Shown here: one piece after another, positions 32,782-41,673 of the stretch
How positions within the stretch are numbered: position 1 is the first letter of the stretch
Layout: each line of letters begins with the position of its first letter
Assembly: GCA_041485905.1 (NCBI GenBank)
Contig: JBGPKK010000006.1
Location: 1 to 57,911 of the forward strand
Direction of reading: 5' to 3'
From: JAHFUI01 sp041485905
GTDB taxonomy: Bacteria; Acidobacteriota; Vicinamibacteria; Vicinamibacterales; CAVVIG01
DNA: 57,911 bases
Position numbers and translations under genes: made by a program
The notes under the pieces: generated by a model
The model's database searches: none
Seen by the model: only the letters and a program-made list of their open reading frames with translations
Told to the model about the DNA's origin: nothing

Positions 32782-33594
32782 ATGCTCCAGGCGCTCGTCA
32801 TCACGCTTCGCGAAGGACTCGAGGCGTTTCTCATTGTCGCCATCAGCCTCGCGTACCTGCGCAACTCCGGCCGGAGGCCGCTGACCAAGGCGGTGCACTG
32901 GGGCATCGTTGTGGCGATCGGCGTGAGCGCGCTCGGCGGCTACTTGCTCTACAACGCGGCCAATCAGGAATGGCTCGACGGCCCTCTCGCGCTGATCGCC
33001 GCCGCATCGGTCACGTGGATGGTCGTGCACATGTGGCGCGCCGGACGCCGGATGAAAGGCAACATCGAAGATCGTCTGCAATCGTCGAGCGTGCGCCCGG
33101 GCACGGCCGCGTTCACCGGCGTGTTTCTCTTTACAGTGCTGATGGTGAGCCGCGAGGGGATTGAGACGGCCCTGCTGCTGATGCAGCTGCGTGAGACCGT
33201 GCACCTCGCGATGGGCGCCGTGGTTGGCGTACTCGGCGCCGCCGGCGTCGCATGGCTGTGGTCGCGCTACGGGCGGCGCGTCAATCTCGCGTTGTTCTTC
33301 CAGGTGACGGCGATTTTCCTCTTCGTGTTCGTCGTGCAGCTCCTGATTCAGGGCACGCACGAGATGTCCGAGCAGGGCTTTCTGCCCTATAGCGCGACGA
33401 TTCACGAGCGTACCGAAGCGTGGGGACCTGATAGTCCCCTGGGTCATCTGCTGACGTATCTGCTCGTGATCCTGCCGCTCGGCTGGCTGCTGATCAAGGC
33501 GCTCTTTTCCGAACGAGCCGTGTTCCAGCGTCCGGCCGGCCCGAAGTCTGCGATCTCCGACGCACCGGCCGCCCAACATTCCGCCGCACGTTAG
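32782..33594 (+). CDS. FTR1/EfeU-family high-affinity iron permease
   Basis: 270 residues, seven predicted helices. Two REGLE-type motifs bind ferric iron: R10-E-G-L-E14 in the first helix and SREGIETALLLMQL in the fourth. This family takes up iron after oxidation by a multicopper oxidase or a heme peroxidase; no such partner (EfeO/EfeB) lies beside it here. A Fur-like box just upstream suggests induction under iron limitation. Confidence 0.9.
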   Translation: MLQALVITLREGLEAFLIVAISLAYLRNSGRRPLTKAVHWGIVVAIGVSALGGYLLYNAANQEWLDGPLALIAAASVTWMVVHMWRAGRRMKGNIEDRLQSSSVRPGTAAFTGVFLFTVLMVSREGIETALLLMQLRETVHLAMGAVVGVLGAAGVAWLWSRYGRRVNLALFFQVTAIFLFVFVVQLLIQGTHEMSEQGFLPYSATIHERTEAWGPDSPLGHLLTYLLVILPLGWLLIKALFSERAVFQRPAGPKSAISDAPAAQHSAAR

Positions 33595-33632
33595 CCGCCC
33601 GCCCGCACCGGGAACCGCTACAATTCTTCGCG

Positions 33633-34727
33633 TTGCCGAACCAGACGCCGTCGAATCGGCGCACGTACATCGACTGGGCGCGCGGCATCGCCGTCCTGCT
33701 GATGATCGAGGCGCACACGTTCGACGCGTGGACACGGCCTGCCGTGCGCGCGTCGGCGGCGTTCCGCAAAGCGAACATTCTCGGCGGTCTGGCCGCGCCG
33801 CTCTTTCTCTGGCTGGCCGGCGTCGGCGTCGCGATGTCGGCGGCGGCCGTCACGCGCCGCTCCGGTCGCCGCGCAGACGGGGTCTACGCGGTCTGCCGCC
33901 GCGGCCTCGAGATTTTTGTCCTGGCCTTCCTTTTCCGGCTGCAGGGTCTGATCGTCAGCCCCGGCGGTCACATCGTGACCCTCTTTCGCGTGGACATCCT
34001 GAATATCATGGGGCCGTCCATGGTCGCCGCCGGCCTCATCTGGTGGATCAGCGACAGGCCCGCGGTGCAGGTCGGCGTTTACGCAGCCATCGCCTGCGCC
34101 TTGGCGATGCTGACGCCGATCGTCCGCGTGTCCCCGCTGGTCGGCACATTACCGATGGTGGTTCAGTGGTACTTGCGGCCGTACGCGGACCTGACGTTGT
34201 TCACGGTGTTTCCGTGGGCGGGATTTGTGTTCGCCGGCGCCGCATGCGGCGTGCTGCTCTCCGCCGCGCGTGACCCGAACCGAGAGCGGCGCCTGCACGT
34301 GTCGCTTGCGCTCGCCGGCGTCGCGATCCTCGTGCTGGGAGACTACACGGCTTCGTTGCCGTCCATTTATCAGCAGTCGTCATTCTGGACGAGCTCGCCC
34401 ACCTACTTCGCGATCCGCGTCGGTGTTCTGCTGCTGATTCTGTCCGCGATGTTCGCGCTGGCGCGCGGGCTGGAGCCGCGCGGCGTTCTGCTGGGTCCTC
34501 TCGCACGATTCGGCCGCGAGTCGCTGTTCGTCTATTGGATCCACGTCGAGCTGGTGTACGGCTACGCGACCTGGCCGATTCGCCACCGCCTGCCGATCGC
34601 GGGCACCTTCGTGGCGTACGTGCTGTTCACCGCGCTGATGTACGGGGCCGTTGTCGCAAAAGGACGGTTCGTGGAGACGTGGCGGGCCCGCCACCAGGCG
34701 CCGCGCCCTCGAACCGTGACGGCCTGA
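33633..34727 (+). CDS. HGSNAT-like (DUF1624) membrane acyltransferase
   Basis: 364 residues, about ten helices, probable TTG start at 33633. The N-terminal YIDWARGIAVLLMIEAHTFDAW is the conserved D/H-containing first helix of heparan-alpha-glucosaminide N-acetyltransferase-like proteins. LFRVDILNIMGPSM and FGRESLFVYWIHVELVYGY are also typical. Such proteins move acyl groups across the membrane onto sugars; the acceptor is unknown. It lies 38 bp after the FTR1 gene. Confidence 0.78.
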   Translation: MPNQTPSNRRTYIDWARGIAVLLMIEAHTFDAWTRPAVRASAAFRKANILGGLAAPLFLWLAGVGVAMSAAAVTRRSGRRADGVYAVCRRGLEIFVLAFLFRLQGLIVSPGGHIVTLFRVDILNIMGPSMVAAGLIWWISDRPAVQVGVYAAIACALAMLTPIVRVSPLVGTLPMVVQWYLRPYADLTLFTVFPWAGFVFAGAACGVLLSAARDPNRERRLHVSLALAGVAILVLGDYTASLPSIYQQSSFWTSSPTYFAIRVGVLLLILSAMFALARGLEPRGVLLGPLARFGRESLFVYWIHVELVYGYATWPIRHRLPIAGTFVAYVLFTALMYGAVVAKGRFVETWRARHQAPRPRTVTA

Positions 34728-34834
34728 GTGCTACAGGCCTCACGTCAGTTGCCAGAACTCCTTGGTTACGAGATACTATTCCCGTTTTTGAAGCTTCCAC
34801 GCGGGCCTTCCAGAAGCGTTCGGGACCAGAACCT

Positions 34835-35977
34835 ATGATCAACGTCGCCGCGATTCGGATGCAGCAGTTCGGGGTGCAGTTCTACCAGGCCTCGCTGACG
34901 GCCAGTGATATCGACAAGCTCGTGCGGTTCGAAGTCCTCAGCTACGGCGACAGCGCGCAACCCCCGGTGCGAGGGGGTAAGCAGCGGTTCGGCGCGCCGG
35001 CCTCGAAAGTGAATTGGGATCTGCTCGAGCGGCGCATCGCATCGAACGAAAAGGCGTACCAGCGTCAAATCATCCGCCGCAAGATCGACGAGCTGGTGCA
35101 GTACTACGAGCAATGCCGTCAGGCGCGCGACCTGCCGTCGATTCCCGGCGCGGTGATTATCTCGTGCGACGAAAAGCTGAGCTTCCAGGCGGCGGGCGAG
35201 GATTCGCGCGTCGGCATCCTGAAAGTCCCCGAGCGCGAAGGCATCCTGCGCGCGATCGACGGCCAGCACCGGCTGCTGGCGCTGCATGCGGACATCGATC
35301 GCTTTCAAGGCGAGGATTTCAGCGTCCCGGCGATCATTTTCGACCGCCTGCCGGAAGATCACGTCGTGCAGATGTTTGTGACGATCAACGCGAAGCACAC
35401 GCGGCTGAATGCGTCGCACCTGGTCAGCCTGTCGGGCCGGCAGCTCTATAAAGACGAGAACCTCGCAACGGCGCACGACGTCGTGCGGGCGCTCAACGAC
35501 CGCGAAGACTCGCCGCTCTACGACGAAATCAAGCTGCTTGGCGTCGGCCGGGGGCGCGTCGCCCAGGCGCCGCTGGCGCAGGAGCTGAAGAAGCTGTTCT
35601 CCACCGACGCCTTCGGCGGCGTGCGCAAGACGAGCGATTTTCACGAGGACGCGAAAAAGTTCTTCGTCAACTACTTCAAGCAGATCGCGCTGGTGTTCGG
35701 CGGCGCGTGGAACGGCCGCAAGTACAGCATCAAGTCGGCGTCGGCGCTGCGTGCGTTTGTGCGGGTCGCTCCAGACGTCATCCGCCGGCTCGATCAGGAG
35801 CACGCGGATCGCGCGGACTTCCGGGCCATCGGCCGTGCGATCGCGCCGTGGGGCCGGCGCATCGGCGATCTCCGCTTCGAGACCGAAGGCGCATGGAAGC
35901 GAGCGGGGACGACCGTCGATTCGCTGGTGAAAGAGCTTCGGCTCGCGCTCCAGTATCCCGAAGGCGCTGCCGTCTGA
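34835..35977 (+). CDS. DGQHR-domain protein (DndB/DbpB-like), orphan
   Basis: 380 residues from the ATG at 34835; the upstream reading frame overlaps another gene. The family motif is IDGQHRLLALHADI, after VPEREGILRA. FVTINAKHTRLNASHLVSL is the conserved NxxH-type segment that follows in DndB-like proteins. DndB controls DNA phosphorothioation operons, but no dndACDE, dpt or dpd gene is seen here. The C-terminal half is helical. The true role is unknown. It is followed by rfbB on the same strand after a heptad array. Confidence 0.82.
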   Translation: MINVAAIRMQQFGVQFYQASLTASDIDKLVRFEVLSYGDSAQPPVRGGKQRFGAPASKVNWDLLERRIASNEKAYQRQIIRRKIDELVQYYEQCRQARDLPSIPGAVIISCDEKLSFQAAGEDSRVGILKVPEREGILRAIDGQHRLLALHADIDRFQGEDFSVPAIIFDRLPEDHVVQMFVTINAKHTRLNASHLVSLSGRQLYKDENLATAHDVVRALNDREDSPLYDEIKLLGVGRGRVAQAPLAQELKKLFSTDAFGGVRKTSDFHEDAKKFFVNYFKQIALVFGGAWNGRKYSIKSASALRAFVRVAPDVIRRLDQEHADRADFRAIGRAIAPWGRRIGDLRFETEGAWKRAGTTVDSLVKELRLALQYPEGAAV

Positions 35978-36043
35978 CGGCTGAAATGCACCATGTGAAA
36001 TGCAGAATGCATTTGCATTTTGCATTCGGCATTCTGCATTGAC
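35978..36043. repeat. Heptad-repeat inverted array (ATGC / GCAT units)
   Basis: GAAATGC, ACCATGT, GAAATGC and AGAATGC are followed by GCATTTT, GCATTCG, GCATTCT and GCATT. The unit family and arrangement match 25791-25857, 10 kb away. It fills the whole spacer up to the rfbB start. Confidence 0.82.
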
Positions 36044-37129
36044 ATGGGCACGCTGCTTATAACCGGCGGCGCGGGATTCATCGGCTCCAACCTCGTCCAG
36101 CACGCGCTCGATCACACCGATGACCGCATCGTCGTGGTCGACAAGCTGACCTACGCAGGAAGCCTGGTCAGCCTCGAGCGGCCGCTCCAGGATCGGCGCG
36201 TGAGCTTCGTGCACGCGGATATCGCCGACGGCGACGCGATGGCGCGGGCGTTCCGCGACGCGCGTCCCGACGCCGTCCTGAACCTGGCCGCCGAGACGCA
36301 CGTCGATCGGTCGATCGACGGTCCGCGTCCGTTCATCGACACGAACATCATCGGTACGTTCGTGCTGCTGGAGCTGTCGCGGCAGCTCGTGGCCGAGCGT
36401 CCCGCTGCCGCGCGCGGCGGCTTCCGGTTCCTGCATGTCTCGACCGACGAGGTGTACGGGACGCTGGGGCCGAGCGGATTATTCAGCGAGGAGACCGCGT
36501 ACGCGCCGAACTCACCGTATGCGGCGAGCAAAGCGGCGGCCGATCATCTGGTCCGCGCGTATCACCACACATACGGCCTGGCGGCGCTGATTACGAACTG
36601 CTCCAACAACTACGGTCCGTTCCAGTACCCGGAAAAGCTGATTCCGCTGACGATCCTCAACGCGCTGGAGGGCAAGCCGCTGCCGATCTACGGCGACGGC
36701 GGCAACGTGCGCGACTGGCTGCACGTCGACGATCACTGCGCAGGCATCCTCCTCGTGCTCGAAAGAGGACGCGCCGGCGAACGGTATAATATCGGCGGCG
36801 GCAACGAGCGAACCAACATGGAGATCGTCGATCGCATCTGCGACGCGCTCCAGAGGTTGCGGCCGCCCTCGTCCAACCCCGCATTGACGAACCGATCGAG
36901 CTACCGCGATCTGAAGACCTTCGTTCCCGATCGACCCGGTCACGATCGACGCTACGCCATCGATGCGTCGAAAATCCGCCGGGATCTGGGCTGGTCGCCG
37001 CGCCACCGGTTCGAGGACGCCCTGACCGACACCGTCCGCTGGTACCTCGAGCATCGCGACTGGTGCGACGCGGTGCAAGCTGGCCGCTACGACCGTGAGC
37101 GACTCGGTCTCGGAGAGCGTCAGGGGTGA
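36044..37129 (+). CDS. rfbB: dTDP-glucose 4,6-dehydratase
   Basis: 361 residues from the ATG at 36044; an earlier ATG would translate the heptad repeat. The Rossmann motif is LITGGAGFIGSNL, the catalytic region is VSTDEVYGTLG (Asp-Glu pair) and the YxxxK pair is PYAASKAAAD. It converts dTDP-glucose to dTDP-4-keto-6-deoxyglucose, the second step of dTDP-rhamnose synthesis. Its TGA overlaps the rfbA GTG. Confidence 0.95.
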   Translation: MGTLLITGGAGFIGSNLVQHALDHTDDRIVVVDKLTYAGSLVSLERPLQDRRVSFVHADIADGDAMARAFRDARPDAVLNLAAETHVDRSIDGPRPFIDTNIIGTFVLLELSRQLVAERPAAARGGFRFLHVSTDEVYGTLGPSGLFSEETAYAPNSPYAASKAAADHLVRAYHHTYGLAALITNCSNNYGPFQYPEKLIPLTILNALEGKPLPIYGDGGNVRDWLHVDDHCAGILLVLERGRAGERYNIGGGNERTNMEIVDRICDALQRLRPPSSNPALTNRSSYRDLKTFVPDRPGHDRRYAIDASKIRRDLGWSPRHRFEDALTDTVRWYLEHRDWCDAVQAGRYDRERLGLGERQG

Positions 37130-38001
37130 TAAAGGGCATCATCCTTGCCGGCGGATCGGGGTCGCGGTTGCACCCGCTGACGCGCGCCGTGAGCAAGCAG
37201 CTCATGCCCATCTACAACAAGCCGATGGTGTACTACCCGATCTCGACGTTGATGCTGTCGGGGATCCGGCAGATCCTCGTCATCACCACGCCGCACGAGC
37301 AGGAGGGTTTCAGACGGCTGCTAGGCGACGGATCGGAAATCGGCCTGCAGATCGAGTATGCCGCGCAGCCGAGCCCCGACGGCCTCGCGCAGGCGTTCAT
37401 CATCGGCCGGACGTTCATCGGGAGCGACCGCGTGACGCTGGCGCTGGGCGACAATATTTTTTATGGCGCGCATTTCTCCGATTACCTGCGCAGCGCCGCG
37501 GCGCGCGAGACGGGCGCGACGGTGTTCGGGTATCAGGTCCGCGACCCGGAACGCTACGGCGTCGTCGAGCTCGATGCCTCGGGCCGCCCCGTCAGTCTCG
37601 AAGAGAAACCGGCCAAGCCCAGATCGTCGTACGCCGTGACCGGCTTGTACTTCTACGACAACAAGGTCGTCGACATCGCGGCGCGGCTGCGCCCGTCGCC
37701 ACGCGGCGAGCTCGAAATCACCGACATCAACCGGCAGTACCTCGAGCGGTCCGAGCTTCACGTCGAAAAGCTCGCGCGCGGCATCGCGTGGCTCGACACT
37801 GGTACCCATGAATCCCTCATGCAGGCATCCAACTACATTCATGCCATCGAAGAGCGCCAGGGTCTGATGGTGGCCTGCCTGGAGGAGATTGCGTACCGCA
37901 TGGGGTATATCACCGCCGCCGATCTGGGACGGCTGGCGCGGACGATGGAGTCGAGCGGCTACGGCCGGTACCTCCTCCGCGTGCTCGAACAGGAGTCTTA
38001 A
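37126..38001 (+). CDS. rfbA: Glucose-1-phosphate thymidylyltransferase
   Basis: 291 residues, starting on a GTG inside the rfbB stop. The nucleotide-binding signature GIILAGGSGSRLHPLT is followed by KQLMPIYNKPMVYYPIS and the metal motif ALGDNIFYG. It activates glucose-1-phosphate with dTTP. Its TAA stop is the left TTAA of the inserted element at 37998-38163. Confidence 0.96.
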   Translation: MIKGIILAGGSGSRLHPLTRAVSKQLMPIYNKPMVYYPISTLMLSGIRQILVITTPHEQEGFRRLLGDGSEIGLQIEYAAQPSPDGLAQAFIIGRTFIGSDRVTLALGDNIFYGAHFSDYLRSAAARETGATVFGYQVRDPERYGVVELDASGRPVSLEEKPAKPRSSYAVTGLYFYDNKVVDIAARLRPSPRGELEITDINRQYLERSELHVEKLARGIAWLDTGTHESLMQASNYIHAIEERQGLMVACLEEIAYRMGYITAADLGRLARTMESSGYGRYLLRVLEQES

Positions 38002-38163
38002 CAGCCCGTGGTGCAGCCCCATCTGCATTCGAACGGCGAGGCATCCCGGCTGGCTGCGTTGCTTCTCCCTCAAATATTCCCGATATTCTCGGTCGTCGCG
38101 CCTTGCCAGCCGGGCGCCTCGCCGTTCTCGGTGCGACGATGGCGTCGCACCACGGGCTGTTAA
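37998..38163. mobile_element. MITE-like inverted-repeat element with TTAA ends
   Basis: 166 bp bounded by TTAA on both sides. Perfect 13-bp ends CAGCCCGTGGTGC / GCACCACGGGCTG are followed by imperfect arms of about 60 nt that share GAACGGCGAGGC and CCCGGCTGGC in inverted orientation. The central loop is AT-richer (CTCAAATATTCCCGATATTC). There is no coding capacity. Removing the element and one TTAA leaves GTC-TTAA-CGTG, an rfbA stop followed one base later by the rfbC GTG. Confidence 0.78.
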
Positions 38164-38164
38164 C

Positions 38165-38722
38165 GTGCGGTTTGTACCGACCGAGCTGCCCGACGTCATC
38201 GTCGTCGAGCCGGACGTTCACCGCGACGGACGCGGCTTCTTCCTGGAAACCTATCACGCCGAGAAGTATCGCGGCGGCGGCATCCACGGCCCGTTCATCC
38301 AGGACAACCATTCGCAGTCGGTGGCCGGGACGCTTCGAGGGCTTCACCTGCAGATGCCGCGCCCGCAAGGGAAGCTGATTCGCGTCATCCAGGGCGAGAT
38401 CTTCGACGTGGCGGTGGACGTCAGGCGGGGATCCCCCACGTTCGGCCGCTGGGTGGGCGTCACGATTTCCGCGGACAACTTCAAGCAGTGCTACGTGCCG
38501 CCTGGCTTCGCCCACGGGTTCTCGGTCGTGAGCCCGATGGCGCAGGTCGAGTACAAGTGCACGGCCCTGTACGATCCGGCGAGCGAGATCGGCGTCGCAT
38601 GGAACGATCCGGCGCTGGCGATCGCCTGGCCCGTTGCCGAACCGCTGCTGTCGGATCGCGATCGGCGTCATCCGACGTTGGCCCAGATTCTCGACGTCCT
38701 GCCCGAATGGAGCCGATCGTGA
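38165..38722 (+). CDS. rfbC: dTDP-4-dehydrorhamnose 3,5-epimerase
   Basis: 185 residues from the GTG at 38165; the frame further upstream runs through the inserted element. The cupin signature is present: FLETYHAEKYR, FIQDNHSQSVAGTLRGLHLQ with the catalytic His, GEIFDVAVDVRRGSPTFGRW and YVPPGFAHGFSV. It is the third dTDP-rhamnose gene; rfbD (the reductase) is not in the window. Confidence 0.94.
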   Translation: MRFVPTELPDVIVVEPDVHRDGRGFFLETYHAEKYRGGGIHGPFIQDNHSQSVAGTLRGLHLQMPRPQGKLIRVIQGEIFDVAVDVRRGSPTFGRWVGVTISADNFKQCYVPPGFAHGFSVVSPMAQVEYKCTALYDPASEIGVAWNDPALAIAWPVAEPLLSDRDRRHPTLAQILDVLPEWSRS

Positions 38723-38844
38723 AGTAGTGTGGATCTTCACTCCTACCCGCAGCTCGTGACAGATGTGTAAGATCAGCGACAAACTCGTTGTCGGCTGAAC
38801 ACGGGCCTCCGCACAAATCCTTGATTTCCTTTGAAAAACATGCC

Positions 38845-38978
38845 GGTACGCCGCTTGCCCTTCGGGTAAGCACAGTCGCTGGTCTGATTACGGCAGGGCG
38901 CCGTGAATGCTGGGGGAGCCAGACCAGTGAGGCGAAGGGGCATCGCAATGACGCGATGCCCTTTTGTTTTGTACGGGC
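38845..38978 (+). ncRNA. Candidate structured ncRNA or leader upstream of pxpA
   Basis: The segment folds into a 7-bp hairpin CTTGCCC-TTC-GGGTAAG, then a 10-bp stem CGCTGGTCTG / CAGACCAGTG enclosing two hairpins (ACGGC...GCCGT and GCT...AGC), then a strong terminator. It matches no class I can name. Start and promoter are uncertain. It could be a free RNA or a leader of pxpA, 24 bp downstream. Confidence 0.45.
38938..38970 (+). terminator. Rho-independent terminator
   Basis: A perfect 9-bp stem GGGCATCGC / GCGATGCCC with a 6-nt loop is followed by TTTTGTTTT. It ends the candidate ncRNA before pxpA. Confidence 0.82.
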
Positions 38979-39002
38979 TAAGATGCCACGCTCAGCGCAG
39001 AT

Positions 39003-39764
39003 ATGAGAGTGGATCTGAACGCCGACCTCGGCGAGTCGTTTGGCGCCTACGTGATCGGCAACGACGCCGCGCTGATGCGCTCGATCACGTCGGCATCGGT
39101 CGCGGCCGGATTTCACGGCGGCGATCCTTCAGTCCTGCGGCGCACGATCCGCCTCGCGAAATCGCACGGCGTGGCGATCGGCGCGCATCCGGGCTTTCCA
39201 GATCTCGTTGGCTTCGGCCGGCGGGAGCTTCAGGTTGACGCGTCGGAAGCCGAGGACTTCGTGCTGTATCAGATTGCCGCCGTGGCGGGCGTTGCGGCTG
39301 CCGAAGGTGTGAAGCTGCAGCACGTCAAGCCGCACGGGGCGTTGTTCAACATGGCCGTGCGGAATGTGGGACTTGCCACGGCGATCGCGAGAGCGGTGGC
39401 GGCATTTGACGCCTCGCTGATTCTCTTTGGTTTACCCGGATCCGAGATTCTCAACGCCGGCCGCACCGCGGGCCTTCGCGTTGCCGCCGAGGTTTTTGCC
39501 GATCGCGCGTACGAGGCGGACGGATCGTTGACGCCACGTAGTAGACCGGGCTCGGTGATTCACGACCCGGCGGCCGTCCTCTCCCGCGTCCTTGGAATGA
39601 TTCAGAATCGCGCGGTCGCCGCGGTCGACGGCAAGGTTGTGCCGCTCGAGGCCGACACGATCTGCATCCATGGCGACACGCCGGGAGCGGAAGACCTCGC
39701 CGCCAGACTGCGCGCCGGCCTCGAGGCGGCAGGCGTGGCGGTGAAGGCCATTGGATTGCCGTAA
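39003..39764 (+). CDS. pxpA: LamB/YcsF family, 5-oxoprolinase subunit A type
   Basis: 253 residues, family length. Signatures are MRVDLNADLGESFGAYVIGND, AAGFHGGDPSVLRRTI, VAIGAHPGFPDLVGFGRR, LQHVKPHGALFN and ADTICIHGDTPGA. PxpA works with PxpB and PxpC to hydrolyse 5-oxoproline to glutamate with ATP; those partners are not next to it here. Confidence 0.92.
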   Translation: MRVDLNADLGESFGAYVIGNDAALMRSITSASVAAGFHGGDPSVLRRTIRLAKSHGVAIGAHPGFPDLVGFGRRELQVDASEAEDFVLYQIAAVAGVAAAEGVKLQHVKPHGALFNMAVRNVGLATAIARAVAAFDASLILFGLPGSEILNAGRTAGLRVAAEVFADRAYEADGSLTPRSRPGSVIHDPAAVLSRVLGMIQNRAVAAVDGKVVPLEADTICIHGDTPGAEDLAARLRAGLEAAGVAVKAIGLP

Positions 39765-39880
39765 CGACGCACTGGCGAAACACTGCGGCCGTCGATCTGT
39801 TCTTCGGTTGTTGCAACGGACAGCCGTGACAGCCGCCGCGTCGCGGATGGTCGATCCGATACAGCTGAGAGCTCGAATGA

Positions 39881-41602
39881 CTACCCACCGTTGTTCCTGA
39901 GCGCCCTTCGGAGGATTTTTCCCACCATCGTTTTCGGCAGGTCGTTGCGAAATTCGATTCGTGACGGCACCTTGTACGGCGCGACGCGCTCGCGGCAGAA
40001 CGCCCGCAGCTCGGCTTCCGTCGCTTTCTGGCCCGCGCGCAACACGACCCAGGCCTTCACGGCTTCGCCTTTGACCGGATCCGTCACGCCGGCGACGCCG
40101 ACCTCGGCGATCGCGGGATGCGACGCCAGGACTTCCTCGATCTCTCGCGGCCACACCTGATACCCGCTCGTTTTAATCAGGTCTTTCTTGCGATCGACGA
40201 TGAACAGGTAGCCGTCTTCGTCGAGGTAGCCGAGATCGCCGGTGTGCAGCCATACGCGGCTGAGGGAAGGCGTCTCGGCGTGGTCGCGCAGCACGATCGC
40301 CGTTTCTTCAGGACGGTTCCAGAATCCCGACATCAGTTGTGGCGCGGAAAGCGCGATCTCGCCGACCTCGCTTGCAGGCAGCGGTCGATTGCCTTCCTCG
40401 GCATCGAAGATGCGGACGTGCACGTCGGGAAGCGGCATGCCCACCGACCCCAGTTTGTTCGGCCCATCGACGGGGTTCACGCAGAGTGCCATCATCGCCT
40501 CGGTCAGCGAGTAGCCCTCGACAATCCGGCCGCCGGTCAGCGATTCGAATCGCCGCTTCGTGTCTGCCAGCAGGGCGGCTGCGCCCGAGAAGCAGATCTT
40601 GATCGATTTGAAGTCGACCTTGCCGCTTTGCACATCCGGGTGGTTGAGCAGCGCGACGTACATCGTGGGCACGCCGTTGAAGAACGCCGGCTTCACGCGG
40701 CGAATGGTGGCCAGCAGATCGGCCAGGTCACGGGGATTGGGGACGAGCGCGACCGGATTGCCGTTCACCAACGCCAGAGCTTGGATGCCCACGTTGGCGT
40801 AAACATGGAACAACGGCAGCGGCGCCAGGATGACGTCTCGCTCACCGCCGAGGACTGACTCGGTCCAGGCCTTCACCTGCAGGCCGGTGAAGACGTACGC
40901 GCGGTGCGCGCCCAGCGCGCCTTTCGGAGTACCGGTGGTGCCGCCGCTCATCAACAGGACCGCGGGATCGGCCGCTGTGAGTGTGGCGCGGGTCGGCCGG
41001 CGCCCGTCGTTGATCCGCAGCAGGCGTGCGAAGTCGTGATCGCCAGGGGCGAGGTCGATGCGATCGCCCTCGCGTGTCTCCCGGGCGATCGTAAACATCA
41101 ACCGCAGAACGGCCGGAAAGTGATCCTTGATGTTCGTAGCGATGATATGGCGCAGGGGTGTGCGGCCCTGCAGCGGCTTCACGCGCGCGTAAAACCGGGT
41201 CAGTGTGACGATCGTCTCGATCCCGTGCTCACCGAGCGGCCCTTCCAGCTCACGCTCCGTGTAGGTCGGGTTCAGGGGCGCGACGATTGCCCCCAGCTTC
41301 CAGGCGCCGAACTGAGCGATCAGGAATTGTGGACAGTTGGGAAGGAGCAGCGCGATCCGATCGCCGCGCCGGATCCCCAGGGTTTCGAATGCGCACGCGC
41401 ACGCGTCGCTCAGGCGTTCGAGCGCGCCCCACGTGATCGTGGACCCTTTGAAAAGGATCGCCGGGCGATCGGATCGATCTCGCGCGGCGTCAGCCAGGTA
41501 ATCGACCAGCGTCCGGGTCGGATACGGCGCCAGCGTCCGCGGCACGCCAGGGTCGTAATGATCAAGCCATGGGGCGGTTGGGGTTGTCGAGTTCAACGAC
41601 AC
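39881..41602 (-). CDS. fadD: Long-chain acyl-CoA synthetase (AMP-forming)
   Basis: 573 residues, probable GTG start. ANL-family motifs: A3 region VLLMSGGTTGTPKGALGAHR, A5 VEGYSLTEA, A7 VWLHTGDLGYLDEDG, A8 IVDRKKDLIKTSGYQVWPREIE and the catalytic Lys in LPKTMVGKILRR. It activates a fatty acid to acyl-AMP and then acyl-CoA. Chain length is not certain from sequence. It follows argF on the minus strand after a heptad array and is not clearly part of the arginine operon. Confidence 0.88.
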   Translation of the reverse strand: MSLNSTTPTAPWLDHYDPGVPRTLAPYPTRTLVDYLADAARDRSDRPAILFKGSTITWGALERLSDACACAFETLGIRRGDRIALLLPNCPQFLIAQFGAWKLGAIVAPLNPTYTERELEGPLGEHGIETIVTLTRFYARVKPLQGRTPLRHIIATNIKDHFPAVLRLMFTIARETREGDRIDLAPGDHDFARLLRINDGRRPTRATLTAADPAVLLMSGGTTGTPKGALGAHRAYVFTGLQVKAWTESVLGGERDVILAPLPLFHVYANVGIQALALVNGNPVALVPNPRDLADLLATIRRVKPAFFNGVPTMYVALLNHPDVQSGKVDFKSIKICFSGAAALLADTKRRFESLTGGRIVEGYSLTEAMMALCVNPVDGPNKLGSVGMPLPDVHVRIFDAEEGNRPLPASEVGEIALSAPQLMSGFWNRPEETAIVLRDHAETPSLSRVWLHTGDLGYLDEDGYLFIVDRKKDLIKTSGYQVWPREIEEVLASHPAIAEVGVAGVTDPVKGEAVKAWVVLRAGQKATEAELRAFCRERVAPYKVPSRIEFRNDLPKTMVGKILRRALRNNGG

Positions 41603-41673
41603 AACGTAAAACGAAAACCGTCAAACGTAAAGAGATTGCTCGCCGGCCGCTTTACGTTCTGCGTCTTACGTTG
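41603..41673. repeat. Heptad-repeat inverted array (ACGTAAA / TTTACGT units)
   Basis: ACGTAAA, ACGAAAA, CCGTCAA and ACGTAAA are followed after a GC-rich loop by TTTACGT, TCTGCGT and CTTACGT. The argF stop codon (41666-41668) lies inside the right arm. Confidence 0.82.

Noticed and set aside
32364..32906. A full-length minus-strand gene over this span
   Set aside because: Only its first part resembles a serine hydrolase; the remainder is antisense to the iron permease.
33619..33624. TACAAT as promoter of the HGSNAT-like gene
   Set aside because: It lies only 9 bp before the start codon and has no convincing -35 box.
34835..35977. A DNA phosphorothioation defence locus
   Set aside because: Only the DGQHR protein is present; no nuclease, sulfurtransferase or helicase nearby.
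38881..38978. Glycine riboswitch upstream of pxpA
   Set aside because: Only GCGAAGGGGCA resembles its core; the paired GGAGAG element and the expected stems are missing.
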